From positions 35,777 through 99,776 of the forward strand of contig CAYXQJ010000009.1 of NCBI GenBank assembly GCA_964467455.1: a DNA stretch of 64,000 nt, in the 5' to 3' direction. This stretch comes from OLB6 sp964467455. GTDB taxonomy: Bacteria; Bacteroidota; Ignavibacteria; Kapaibacteriales; Kapaibacteriaceae. Below, one piece after another: positions 7,999 through 18,300 of this stretch. Both the position numbers and the translations under genes were made by a program. The notes beneath the pieces are model-generated. The model had not been told where the DNA came from and made no database searches. It was given only the letters and a program-made list of their open reading frames with translations. Position 1 is the first letter of the stretch, and each line of letters begins with the position of its first letter.

Positions 7999-9630
7999 CT
8001 ACTTGAGAACCTGAATGTTCTTTGTCGTGGATCCCCACGCCCCCTTCAACACCATAACGTACGTTCCCGAGCCAAGATCGTCTAGGGCGACGGAGATCAC
8101 ACTGGACTCAACGGAAAGGGGCAAGCGGATGCGCTCAAGACCCTGGACATCATACACCGAGAGACTCGTGTATCGCTGTGGCTCGAAGCTGATGTGGAGG
8201 TCACGTGTTGCGGGGTTTGGCCATACCATGGTCGATGGTGTTCCTTCCTCATCAACGCTCACGACAGGGATCGTTACGCTGCGGACGCTGCTCCATTCGC
8301 CGGCGACATCATTCGAGGCGAGATTGCGAACACGCCAATAGTGAAGTCCCATACCCGCGACCTCGACCGTTACCGTTGCCTCCGTCGTTTCTTGTTCTTT
8401 GACGAGCGTCGTGAACTCCTGATCTGCCGAAAGCTGGAAGTGCGATTTTCCGGTAGTTGGCACCCACGTAAAGACCAATGTGTTTGAAGGTGCAGTGATC
8501 CCATCCTCCGGCGACGACAACGTTGGCGCTGTTGGGATCATCGTTAAGTTTCGCATGGGCGTCCAATCCGATTCGGCTTGTGGCGTGCCGTCAGATGACT
8601 TCACGGTGCCGACTTCGACCGACGCAACACGCCAATAATACGTTGCACCCAACTCAAGATCCGACGCTGTGTAGCTATCACCTTCGACCACTTCGTTGAC
8701 AAGGATCGATGTGAATGCTGCATCGCGCGCGATCTGAACACGCGTTGCATAATTGGGTGAGGCCTTCGTCCAGCTCAACTCAGCCGATGTGCCGGCAATG
8801 CGAGTGCCGTCTTCCGGAACGAGATTCGTTGGCGCTTCAGGCGTTGTTCCGTCACCTTCTTGATCGGTCACTTGGACATGCGTGTATCGCATGGCCTGCG
8901 TCATATTGACAGGAGGTCCGTTCACGATCGTGATACGCACGGTATCGATCGAAAGTAGGGGGCGATTGTTTCCCTCTTGGAACCACACCCACGACACGAT
9001 ATCTGTGGTGATACCGGTTCCCAAGGTTACGGGGCCAACGGTGATGTCGGACGTGTCCTTCACGACCTGATGATAGGCAATGCGGATCACATTCTTGAAC
9101 GTTCCTTGTGGCAGGACGATCGTGCCATACCCATCATACTTCGCAGTGATGGTTCCGGTGCGTCGGATCGTTGTTCCTTGTGAGGAGAATTGATGTTGTG
9201 CATCATCGTTGATCGTTTCGTTGTACGACCACGGCACCTTGGCTACGTCGAGCGGATTAGCCCACTCGCCGCTTTGAAACGCTGCCGACTGCTCTCCAAG
9301 GCGCGTCCATCGTCCATTAGCAAGCTTGTAGTAGCTCCATGCCGTATCCGATTCTTCGGCAAGAGTTGCCGTCGGGAACGACGCCGCATACGGCGAGCTG
9401 GCCGGAGCGGCGTAGGAGAGTTGCTGCGAGCCGCCAAGAACCTTCAGCTGCGAGAAGTCCCACTGCTGTTGCGCTCCACCCGGCCCCGGAACAATGCCAA
9501 GCGTATCCGCATTCTTCCACTGGATCATCAAGCCGGCCTCCGGCAAGTTCGACGCCGTGAAGTTCGGCTGCGCCGTCACAGCGGTGAGAGATGTCAGACC
9601 GAACACGCAGAGGAAGAGGAAGCGCTTCAT
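7999..9630 (-). CDS. Secreted fibronectin-type-III protein with T9SS sorting domain
   Basis: The start is the ATG at 9630, preceded by GGAG, giving 543 residues. A TTG 12 bp further upstream overlaps that SD and is less likely. A signal peptide ending TAVTAQ is followed by a beta-rich domain that resembles surface proteins of this phylum, with a repeated YDGYGTIVLPQGTF-type segment. Two FN3 domains follow at roughly residues 270-370 and 370-455 ('ATYYWRVASVEVG', 'GLHYWRVRNLASNDVAGEW'). The acidic linker SVDEEG leads into a T9SS type-A domain (MVWPNPATRDLHISF through GTYVMVLKG). It is probably secreted and anchored at the surface. Confidence 0.85.
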   Translation of the reverse strand: MKRFLFLCVFGLTSLTAVTAQPNFTASNLPEAGLMIQWKNADTLGIVPGPGGAQQQWDFSQLKVLGGSQQLSYAAPASSPYAASFPTATLAEESDTAWSYYKLANGRWTRLGEQSAAFQSGEWANPLDVAKVPWSYNETINDDAQHQFSSQGTTIRRTGTITAKYDGYGTIVLPQGTFKNVIRIAYHQVVKDTSDITVGPVTLGTGITTDIVSWVWFQEGNNRPLLSIDTVRITIVNGPPVNMTQAMRYTHVQVTDQEGDGTTPEAPTNLVPEDGTRIAGTSAELSWTKASPNYATRVQIARDAAFTSILVNEVVEGDSYTASDLELGATYYWRVASVEVGTVKSSDGTPQAESDWTPMRNLTMIPTAPTLSSPEDGITAPSNTLVFTWVPTTGKSHFQLSADQEFTTLVKEQETTEATVTVEVAGMGLHYWRVRNLASNDVAGEWSSVRSVTIPVVSVDEEGTPSTMVWPNPATRDLHISFEPQRYTSLSVYDVQGLERIRLPLSVESSVISVALDDLGSGTYVMVLKGAWGSTTKNIQVLK

Positions 9631-9667
9631 TGCAGACTCCAAGTTGATGATCTAAACAAAAATATGA

Positions 9668-9743
9668 CTTACTTCCCCGGCAACATTCCCCGGCATCTTA
9701 CTTCCCCGGCAACATTCCCCGGCATCTTACTTCCCCGGCAAGG
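9668..9743. repeat. CCCGGCA-box intergenic repeat, copy e
   Basis: Five CCCGGCA boxes lie in the spacer between the divergent T9SS gene (start 9630) and helicase gene (start 9765). The last box ends about 20 bp before the helicase GTG. Confidence 0.9.
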
Positions 9744-9764
9744 TGGGGGTACTGGTGTATTTTT

Positions 9765-11687
9765 GTGCCCTTGAACGCCTCCGCCCCCACCCCCCTCCTC
9801 GCCCTCAAGGGCGCGCTCCAGCGCGAGCGTGATGCCCATGCCGAGCGCTACCGCCAGCTCACCGAACAAGCGCCCGTCCGACAGCGGGTGGCCGAAGGTG
9901 TTGCCTGGTATCCCGTCCGCATCCGCGAGCAGGGCTACGGCTTTGGCGAGTATCCGTACGTCGTGGTAGAACGCATGGGCCAATCCGGACCCCATCAGTT
10001 GTTAGGGGGCAAACCATGCCAACTCTTTTCGCAGTCGGGCACGGAACAGCGCATCGTCAACGGAACGATCCACTGGGTCACGGGCAACACGGCCCACATC
10101 ATCCTGCGCGACAACGAACATCCCGACTGGCTCGACGACGGCCGCATCGGCGTTCAACTCGTCTTCGATGCCTCCGGCTTCAAAGACATGGCCGATGCAC
10201 TCAACACCGTGATCAACGCGAAGGATGATCGGCTGGCAGAGCTACGGGACATTGTCTTTGCAGGAGAACTTCTAGGAGAACTTTCAGGAGAACTTGCAGG
10301 AGGACGGCGCGAAGCCTTACACAAAGACTCACTCAACGACTTACTCAAGGACTTACTCAGCGACTTACTCAACGACTCACACGCAGTCACGGTGATACAC
10401 GGCCCTCCCGGCACCGGCAAGACGACCACGCTCGTAAAGCTGCTCGGAGAACTGACACGAACCACTCGCCCCATTCTCGTTTGTGCACCGTCTAATGCGG
10501 CTGTGGATGTGCTCACGGAGCGTTGTGCCGACGCCGGACTGGATGTGGTCCGCATCGGCAACTTGGCGCGAATCGATCCCAAGGTGATGGAGCACACGCT
10601 GAGCGAACGCTGGAAGCAACATCCGATGTCGTCGGAGGTGAAGGATCTGCGCAAACGTGCCGACGAGTTCCGTCGTCTTGCGATGAAGTACAAGCGTTCC
10701 TTCGGTAAGGCCGAGATGGAACAACGTAAACTTCTGCTGCAAGAAGCGCGCAACATCATCGCCGATGTGCGACGCATCGAACAACAAGCCACGAACATGA
10801 TCCTCGATCAAGCCGATGTGATCACGTGCACACTTGTTGCCTCCCGCAACGAAGAACTGCGTGGACGTCGTTTCGAGTACGTCGTCATCGATGAAGCAGG
10901 ACAAGCGCTCGACCCTGCCATGTGCATTCCGCTCTTGCGTGCTGAGCGATTGATCTTGGCCGGTGATCCGTACCAATTGCCCCCTACCATTCTTGATCAG
11001 CAAGCGGCGTCGGGTGCGTTGGGGTCGACGATGTTGGAGCGGCTGGTGCGCAACCGCCCGGAGTTGGTGACGCTGCTGACGGAGCAGTATCGGATGAATC
11101 ACGTCATCATGTCGTATTCGAACCAGGTGTTCTACGGCGGCAAGGTGACGTCGCATCCAAGCGTGGAAGATCACACACTACCGATCGGCGCGCCGATCTC
11201 CGAAAGTCTGATGATCATCGACACTTCAGGCCGCGGCTGGGACGAATCCCCCGGCGAAGGTGCTGAGTCGCTGGAGAATCTTGGCGAAGCAGAACGCGCC
11301 TTGGAGATCTATGACGAGCTCACGCAGCACCCCGGACATGAGCAGTGGACCGTGGGCATCATCTCTCCATATAGGGGGCAGGTACGGCGTATCAATGCGC
11401 TGCTCACCGATGAGCAGCGACGTCGGGTCCGCACCCTCGACGTCGACACCGTCGACTCCTTTCAAGGCAGCGAGTGCGACGTGATCATCATCACGCTGGT
11501 GCGGAGCAACACGGACAGCGACATCGGCTTTCTGAAAGACATCCGTCGGATGAACGTGGCGATGACACGTGCCCGCAAGAAGCTGGTGATCATCGGCGAT
11601 GGATCGACGATCGCAGCGCACCCGTTCTACCGCGGGCTGTGGGAGTATGCGGAGCAGCACGGGACGGTCAGAAGCGCGTGGGAGTAA
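9765..11687 (+). CDS. Superfamily 1 helicase, UPF1/IGHMBP2-like
   Basis: This 640-residue protein has the length usual for bacterial IGHMBP2-like helicases. An N-terminal 1B-type domain contains YPVRIREQGYGFGEYPYVVV. Helicase motifs follow in order: Walker A GPPGTGKTTT near residue 213, motif II VVIDEAGQALDP, motif III GDPYQLPPT, EQYRMN, motif V VDSFQGSECDVIII and motif VI MTRARKKLVIIGD. It should be an ATP-driven 5'-3' nucleic-acid helicase in the cytoplasm; RNA versus DNA preference cannot be told. The start is a GTG, about 20 bp after a repeat. Residues about 167-206 are two 12-bp coding repeats just ahead of Walker A, an unusual expansion. Confidence 0.92.
   Translation: MPLNASAPTPLLALKGALQRERDAHAERYRQLTEQAPVRQRVAEGVAWYPVRIREQGYGFGEYPYVVVERMGQSGPHQLLGGKPCQLFSQSGTEQRIVNGTIHWVTGNTAHIILRDNEHPDWLDDGRIGVQLVFDASGFKDMADALNTVINAKDDRLAELRDIVFAGELLGELSGELAGGRREALHKDSLNDLLKDLLSDLLNDSHAVTVIHGPPGTGKTTTLVKLLGELTRTTRPILVCAPSNAAVDVLTERCADAGLDVVRIGNLARIDPKVMEHTLSERWKQHPMSSEVKDLRKRADEFRRLAMKYKRSFGKAEMEQRKLLLQEARNIIADVRRIEQQATNMILDQADVITCTLVASRNEELRGRRFEYVVIDEAGQALDPAMCIPLLRAERLILAGDPYQLPPTILDQQAASGALGSTMLERLVRNRPELVTLLTEQYRMNHVIMSYSNQVFYGGKVTSHPSVEDHTLPIGAPISESLMIIDTSGRGWDESPGEGAESLENLGEAERALEIYDELTQHPGHEQWTVGIISPYRGQVRRINALLTDEQRRRVRTLDVDTVDSFQGSECDVIIITLVRSNTDSDIGFLKDIRRMNVAMTRARKKLVIIGDGSTIAAHPFYRGLWEYAEQHGTVRSAWE
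10263..10385 (+). repeat. Two adjacent 12-bp coding minisatellites in the helicase gene
   Basis: At 10263-10310 four units of GGAGAACTTNCA encode GELL, GELS, GELA and a diverged GGRR. At 10326-10385 five units close to GACTTACTCAAC encode DSLN, DLLK, DLLS, DLLN and DSHA. Both keep frame, and the second ends about 15 bp before the Walker A codons. They lengthen the linker between the 1B region and the ATPase core. Confidence 0.85.
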
Positions 11688-11704
11688 CGCCTGCCGTTAA
11701 CCTT

Positions 11705-11757
11705 GCCGGGGAGCGACTGTGCCGGGTTAGGTTACCCGGGACAGTCGCTACCCCGGC
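11705..11757. terminator. Large hairpin between convergent genes (copy f of the CCCGGC family)
   Basis: Arms GCCGGGGAGCGACTGT and ACAGTCGCTACCCCGGC pair with one bulge, and an inner GCCGGG/CCCGGG pair extends the stem around an 8-nt loop. It sits between the stops of the helicase (11687) and the convergent T9SS gene (11782). It lacks a U-tract, so a bidirectional transcription block or mRNA 3'-end stabiliser is inferred from position. Its box sequences tie it to the dispersed CCCGGCA repeats. Confidence 0.6.
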
Positions 11758-11781
11758 GGGTGTCTTAAGTCGTTGAGAGGG

Positions 11782-14700
11782 TTAGCGCGGCGCCACCACA
11801 AACATCCGCGAGATCGACCCTGTTTCGCTGCTGATCGTCACTCCATACGTTCCCGGAGTCAACGACGACAGATCAACATGGTGCTCCTGGATGCCCGACT
11901 GCGACGGCGTGTAGTCAAACTCCGCCACCGTAGCACCAAACAGGTCGGTCACACGGAGCGTCGTCGTCGAGATCTCCGGTGCGTCCCAGACGATGCGTGC
12001 CGAACCATTCACCGGATGTGGGATGATGTTGATCGGCATCGCTGCCGAAACTTCAACCACGCCACCTTCTTCATCCACGCTTACCACCGTCTGAATGCTC
12101 TCCGATGGACAGCCCCGCAGGTTCTGCTCGTTGACGGCAACAAGATAGATGTTACGTCCGCCAAGATCAGGTGTGCCCAGCGTATAGCGCGTCTCATATC
12201 CTTCAGCATAGGCCAACACGGTATCTGGTCCGGTCGCAACGTCAGCCATGATCATATAGGTCACGGCGTTCGGATCCGGTGATGGCGTCCACGTGATCGT
12301 CGTCTCACCTGTCGTCGTGTTCTGATAGGCCATGATGTTCGTCGGTGGTGCAAGAATGGACTTGCCCGTTGATACCGGCGCATCGTTATACACGGCCACG
12401 ATCTCCAAGCCATTGGCAACACGTGTTGCCGAGACGTAGTACGAACACGCCGTCAGCGTGTCGTTCATCACATACGTGTAGCTACCCAACGTTGCATCTA
12501 CTTCGCCCAATGCCACACCGTCGTTGCCTTCGTTGTTCTCATCCAACACCAAGGCGATGATGTCGCCGGCCCTGTATCCCGCAGGATCCCACGTGACCGT
12601 AAGGTTACGACCACTGACCGATGTTTGAATAGTAAAGGGGCGATCCTTTCGTACTGCCGAGATACGCACTTCATCTTCCGGCTTGGGATCGGTGAGCTTG
12701 ATCAACCAGTTACCAACGATCGGATTTACAACGAACCACTGCGTCATCGAGCCATTCGTTGCGTCAAAGCGACGAACCGTACTGTCGGTAGTCGTGGCCG
12801 CATACTCAACGCCATTCGGGTCAACTAGCACAGATGCCGGCGCCGTTGTTTCGCCGCTCACAAGGATGATCACACGCTCGATATCCGAGGTCACTGTGAA
12901 TGTGTCGAGTGCATTGGCTTGCACTTCGTTGTCAGACTTCGGTCCCTTCCGGATAGGGAGCATTGCATAGGCGCTTCCCCAGTCCACTAGGATGCCATCG
13001 TTCGGCGTTCCTTTCACATCAAAGAAGAACTTGCCGTACGAACGGATGATCGACACTGGATTTTGCGATACATCACATGTGAGGTTGAAGTTGAAGCCAA
13101 CTTTTTCGTTAACCCCTAGATACACACTTCCTTGTCCAAGTGTTGTATTGTCGACACCAAAAGCACGAGCCCACTTCAAGAAGCCCGCTGCCCCTTGCTC
13201 ATTGATCTCGTCACCAATACGCGGAATGCGCAGAGCGCCTTTTCCGGAAACACACATCTCGAACGGCAAGAACGTGATGCTGTAACCAACATCAGTCAAC
13301 GACGCGAAATAGTCATCCGCTCCAAGATGGCAGATCTTGATATTGCCTCGCAGGGTCGCGCCCGAAAGGAAGTCGATCTTCTGCGTTGCATCCATCGTCA
13401 CCTGCCATGGTCGCGTGACCGAGATGAACGGGATCTTGGCGATCTTGAACAGACCCTTACCCGAGAACGAGAGTGGATACTCCCACTTGCCCCCTAACTC
13501 CATCTCGAATAGCTCAGGCTTTTCGGCACCGAGAGCGTCGCCCCATTTCTTCACCCACGAGAACTTGCCCTCCAACAATGCCTCAGCCGTGGGCTTGAAG
13601 ATCCCCGTAAGGCCAAAGTTCCATTTGCGGACACCCTTCTCAGTATCGAAGCCGGCATTTACCCGCCACCCCTTCAAACAAAACGCGGCGAGCGGACCTG
13701 CAGGCATCGGCGTGCACACGTTCTCCGAGGTGGCTTGAAGCATGAAGTCCTTAAGATACACGGTCTCGTTTCCGGTAGCGGTATCACCACGGAACACGAA
13801 CGATGTCTTGATCTCTGCCGTTTTGTCAAGCATTTCTTCGAATGTGGCGCGAGCGGCAAATGAGAGCGTCTCAAGTTTCCAGTCATACGAGGCAGCAAGC
13901 TCATTGAAGCAGAAGGCCTTTCCAACGCCAAGATTCGTTGCCTCGAGTTCGAATTTCTCCAGACCGTTCTTGCGCCAATTGAAGCCCATCGCCAAACCTT
14001 TGCTACCAGGGTCATTCGATTTGGCACATTGAGCGCGAACATCGTTTCCGGCAGGAGTCTCGTAGGAAACCTTGAGCCGAATTCCCGGATTGTCCCATTC
14101 CGGTAAGAACGCTACCTCCTGCAACTTGATGGCACCGCCGAAGAGTTTCAACCCCGTCTGTTTGGCCGCAGCAAGCTTCAAGATGCCATTGCAGTTACCT
14201 GAAGCCGACGTCATGAACATCGATTCTGCCTCGAGGAACACGCCGCCCGCTAGACCGATATCAGCACAATCGGGGCACATGAGGCGACCTGTATACAACA
14301 CCCGCTCAGAACCCGGAGTAGTATCGATCTGGAACGTACCACCTTCATGCGTGAGGAATCGGTTCACCACCACCTTGCTTCCACTAGCTTTCTTGAGGGG
14401 GCTTCCTTCACCAACATTTTCCCACTTCTCACCTTCACCGGCATCATACTCGATGATGTTGACTCCGGCGCACTTGTAGTACCAATAGCGCTGTTCAGGA
14501 TCTACTTCGATCTCTTGTGTGATCGTTGGCGCATCTTCGTCGTTATCGCGACGTGCCGTGAAGGTCAAGGCATAGGTCTTCTTCTCGGTGAGATCTTTCG
14601 GGATCTTGAATGTGTATTTCACTGACCCTACATCATCCGACACACCAACATCGACATCTTTTTTGATGATGATCGGATTGTCCAAACACACAACGGTCGC

Positions 14701-15291
14701 ACCTTTGATCGGTTTTCCTGAACCAAAGTCGGAGACCGTGAAGGAAAGCGTTACGTCCTTGTCGGGGTTCTCGGTGAACTTCTTACCCGGGCGCACACTC
14801 AGATTCAACTTCACCGGGATCACTCCGCTAAAGATGCCTTCAGTAATATGCGTGATCACCGTATTGCCGGATGCGAAGACCGTCCCGCACGACCAGTTGA
14901 AGGTACCGTGCAGACGTCCGTCCGGGTCGATCTTCGTGACCGTAAAGGATCCGCTCTCGCAATTACACATCCCCGACGTTCCGGCATAGTTCTGCCACGT
15001 TGCGTCTTGAGGACTAATGAAGTTATACGTCTTTGGCAGCGGCGCTTTCGGGTTGAATCCCTTCAAACGCATCGTAATGGTCTGCGTTGGACGCGATGCG
15101 TCACCCGTTGGCATTACGCCACGAAGGACGAGCGTCGAGCCACTGAACGAGACCGAAACCTCATCTGAATCCCAGACGCGATTCGGGCCACCGGAATTGG
15201 TGGTGAACTTGATCTTGTCGATCCCCTGACCGAACATGATCGTTGTTGCAGCTAGCCACACAACGATGAGTTGATAGTAAAAACGTTGCAT
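11782..15291 (-). CDS. Very large secreted protein with FN3-like and T9SS sorting domains
   Basis: This 1169-residue protein has a signal peptide (VVWLAATTIMFGQG). Its N-terminal beta domain contains a CNCES motif and resembles lipocalin-like domains. An Ig-like domain follows (SVRPGKKFTENPDKDVTLSF), then a long middle region of repeated beta strands that I cannot assign. FN3-like segments lie near residues 930-1070 (LTVTWDPAGYRAGDIIALV; TGETTITWTPSPDPNAVTYM). The linker SVDEEG leads to a T9SS type-A-like tail ending ISRMFVVAPR. It is the last gene of a four-gene operon and starts 11 bp after the previous stop. It is probably a surface or secreted structural protein. Confidence 0.82.
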   Translation of the reverse strand: MQRFYYQLIVVWLAATTIMFGQGIDKIKFTTNSGGPNRVWDSDEVSVSFSGSTLVLRGVMPTGDASRPTQTITMRLKGFNPKAPLPKTYNFISPQDATWQNYAGTSGMCNCESGSFTVTKIDPDGRLHGTFNWSCGTVFASGNTVITHITEGIFSGVIPVKLNLSVRPGKKFTENPDKDVTLSFTVSDFGSGKPIKGATVVCLDNPIIIKKDVDVGVSDDVGSVKYTFKIPKDLTEKKTYALTFTARRDNDEDAPTITQEIEVDPEQRYWYYKCAGVNIIEYDAGEGEKWENVGEGSPLKKASGSKVVVNRFLTHEGGTFQIDTTPGSERVLYTGRLMCPDCADIGLAGGVFLEAESMFMTSASGNCNGILKLAAAKQTGLKLFGGAIKLQEVAFLPEWDNPGIRLKVSYETPAGNDVRAQCAKSNDPGSKGLAMGFNWRKNGLEKFELEATNLGVGKAFCFNELAASYDWKLETLSFAARATFEEMLDKTAEIKTSFVFRGDTATGNETVYLKDFMLQATSENVCTPMPAGPLAAFCLKGWRVNAGFDTEKGVRKWNFGLTGIFKPTAEALLEGKFSWVKKWGDALGAEKPELFEMELGGKWEYPLSFSGKGLFKIAKIPFISVTRPWQVTMDATQKIDFLSGATLRGNIKICHLGADDYFASLTDVGYSITFLPFEMCVSGKGALRIPRIGDEINEQGAAGFLKWARAFGVDNTTLGQGSVYLGVNEKVGFNFNLTCDVSQNPVSIIRSYGKFFFDVKGTPNDGILVDWGSAYAMLPIRKGPKSDNEVQANALDTFTVTSDIERVIILVSGETTAPASVLVDPNGVEYAATTTDSTVRRFDATNGSMTQWFVVNPIVGNWLIKLTDPKPEDEVRISAVRKDRPFTIQTSVSGRNLTVTWDPAGYRAGDIIALVLDENNEGNDGVALGEVDATLGSYTYVMNDTLTACSYYVSATRVANGLEIVAVYNDAPVSTGKSILAPPTNIMAYQNTTTGETTITWTPSPDPNAVTYMIMADVATGPDTVLAYAEGYETRYTLGTPDLGGRNIYLVAVNEQNLRGCPSESIQTVVSVDEEGGVVEVSAAMPINIIPHPVNGSARIVWDAPEISTTTLRVTDLFGATVAEFDYTPSQSGIQEHHVDLSSLTPGTYGVTISSETGSISRMFVVAPR

Positions 15292-15302
15292 CCCTCAACC
15301 TC

Positions 15303-18300
15303 TCAATAAAGAATACTTGCTGTTTTGTCATTCATTGACAACACGATCACCAACGGACTCTTGGATGAGCGCTCTACCGGCAGGGCGAGGTGGACGATCC
15401 CACTTCCAGTTGGCGCTACCTCTACACTTGACAGGAATCTACCGTCTATTGTGTACACATCCAACCTTGCAGGGTCAACCACGCCCGTTCCAACGAGGTC
15501 CGTGCTTCCCGCCAGTCGCATCAGCGTAAAGCCGGGCACGATCAGTGCCCGCTCATCATAGGCGCACAACAACGAACGGACCTGACCCGGTAACACATCG
15601 ACCTGGGCATCACCCGATGCAAGCGAGTCTACTACAAGGTCCAACGATGTACGATCTGCCCCGCCCCTTAAGAGATCGACGTCGATCCGGGCGATCACGT
15701 TCGAACCATCAGACATGGGCGTTGGTGCATCCACACGGATCGTATCCGGCAGAACGTTCAAGGTTGTGGAGGGGGCGAGCACAACACCACCGGTAATGAC
15801 CCTCCCGCGGATCACACGCTGATCATGCGTCAATGCGAAGCGCAGACCCTCACCACGCGCAGCCAACAAGGCCACGACCTGATCGAGGGTAAGAGGCGCA
15901 GTTGGATCGGCATACCAGCGCACGGTGAATGTCCCAACCTCGCCAACAACACCAACCGTGGTGTCTGCTGCGATACTACCACAGACGATGCCGCGGTGGG
16001 CAACATAGACGATGCTGTCGGCAGCAACGGCGAATTCACCATCATGGTCGATGCGGACGCCGATCGTGCTGACACCAAGTGCCGTGGGAGTTAAGATCGA
16101 TGCAATGGTGGTAGAATCACCGGCGTTCAGTGTGATCGGGAAGTTCGATGTGATCGTCAGGTCGGCATCGTCCGGACGCACACCCGTGATATTCAACGGC
16201 GCATTGCCTCGGTTACGCACGGTCATCGATACCGGTACCGATGCACCAACACACTGACGTCCAACATCGGTAGTGGCACGGTCGGCACTCAAGAGCGGAC
16301 GAATTCCGCGCATCGTGAGGTCGATCGGTTCTGTTGGCTCACATGCCGGACGCAACGTTGTGATGAAGAGCTGCGAGGGACGCGTCTCGATATCCACCGG
16401 CGATGCATCGATCTCGACGTCGAGTGTTGCATTCGGCAACATCGTCAGTGGTAATGTTTGACCGCCGGCCGGACGCACGGTGTACTCGGCACCGGATGGT
16501 CCGACACTTCGCAACTGCGTAATGGTCAATGGCAAACTGCCCTGATGCGTGATCGTCGTTGTCACGGTGCGCGTAGTTCCAACGCGTACGTCACCAACGT
16601 CAACCGTCGCAGCGGTCAAGAGTCGAGCCGTTCCAACAACACCGCGCACTACGATCACCTGGTCACCAGCCGTCGTGCTGCGGATCGTCACCGTCTCCAG
16701 GAACGGTCCGTCAACGTTACGTCGGATGGTCAGCGGGATCGAGACGGAGCCGCGCGGAGGGACGGTGAAGGGGCCGCTGAACGACGTCGTGACCGATCCG
16801 TTGGTCAACACGACTACCGTGTCAATGTCGACCGGACAATTCACCGGCGTGGAGATCGAGACAGCGCGGACCACGTCGACGTTCGTGCAGATCGTATCTA
16901 CGTCAAGTGTGTCGACCACCGTATACTGCGGTGTGACCACGCGTGCCTTCACCGGAATGTTCCGTGCACCGGGCAAGGCAACACTCTCAACACGCAGCGT
17001 TCCCACAAAGACGCCGGGTGTCGAAGAAACGAACTTCAACTGCGGACGGATCACCTCTTGACGAGCGAACGTGACCGGGATCACCGGCGTCGGTGCCGTG
17101 CTAAATCTTCCACCGGCCGCATTGCTGAACGTCAGCGATGTGATGGTGACATCACAACCACCGATGTTCTCGATCAACTGGTCTGAGCGGAGCGTATCGT
17201 CGATACAGATCTCACCCATATCGATCGTATCCACAACACCAACCACACTGTATTCTGCCAACTTTCCATTGATCGTAACGGTGACGGTATCAAGATGTTC
17301 AACCCATGTTGTGTCGCCATCACGCAGTGACTCATACTCGCGCACGCGCACGCGCACCTGCACCGGGAACGTGCCCACGGTCGGCGCGATCACTTCGATC
17401 GGCACGTTCGTTGTTCCGCGTGCAGATAGCTGGAACGGCAGCGGCGCTGCTATGTTCACAGTGGCCGTTGGTGCTCCAAGAACGGTGAACTCTACCAGCG
17501 GTAAACAGCGCGGACCACTGACGTTGATGGGAAGTCCGATGGTGTCAGGAATGGTAGGACATAGTGCCGGCGACGTCACACTCGCCCCTTGCACGACCGC
17601 CAACACACCGGGGACATTGATACACAACGTATCGAACATCGGCGGCGTCATGCCATCGGCTCTGATCTCGATCGGAACGGCATACGTCTGATCGTTCAAT
17701 CGCGTCCGAAGGGCAAGCGAGATGCTACCAACGCCCGTTTGATTGGTATCCAGTGTACCCGGAATGATCGGTAAGGGGGCTTGCACAACGTCAACACCGG
17801 GTACGGCGGATGTCACGTCGATCACAACATTGTCGAGTTGCCGGCCTGCAGAGTTCGTGATCAGGAACAACGGTGCCAAAGTATCCGGTGAGTAGGGATG
17901 ATACGGAGTGACGTTGCACGGGATCTGGCTCACGGTGTCGATGTTGATGCATCCTTTCCCTCCCCCGCCAATGCCGGGTCCGGCAAGGATCACATCGCCA
18001 CCACCCCCGCCGCCACCGCCACCGCCGCGGCCGATCTCGAGCGAGTCGACAAGGCCGATCTCTGTTGCTGCCCGAATAGCACGTTGTCCTAGCGCCAGTC
18101 GCTTGGGATCCCAGATCAACAGCACAGAGCTGTCTGAATAATCGAAGCCGGTCGCGAGGCGTTCATCCCATTCGTTCAGCCGAAGGCCGATGGTACTGCG
18201 ATTGGGATCATCGACCCAGTTGCCAAGGATAAAGAGATCGGGCGTGATCAGGTCCGACTCGATGAGATTTCCGCGCGCAGTCAGACCAGGCCCCACCGGC

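Noticed and set aside
9669..9995. Open frames beginning in the repeats, such as MPGNVAGEVRCRGMLPGK
   Set aside because: They are translations of repeat DNA or antisense to the helicase, without domain text.
18001..18030. Glycine run in the anchor-D protein as a phase-variable homopolymer
   Set aside because: Codons are mixed GGC and GGT, so there is no mononucleotide tract to slip.
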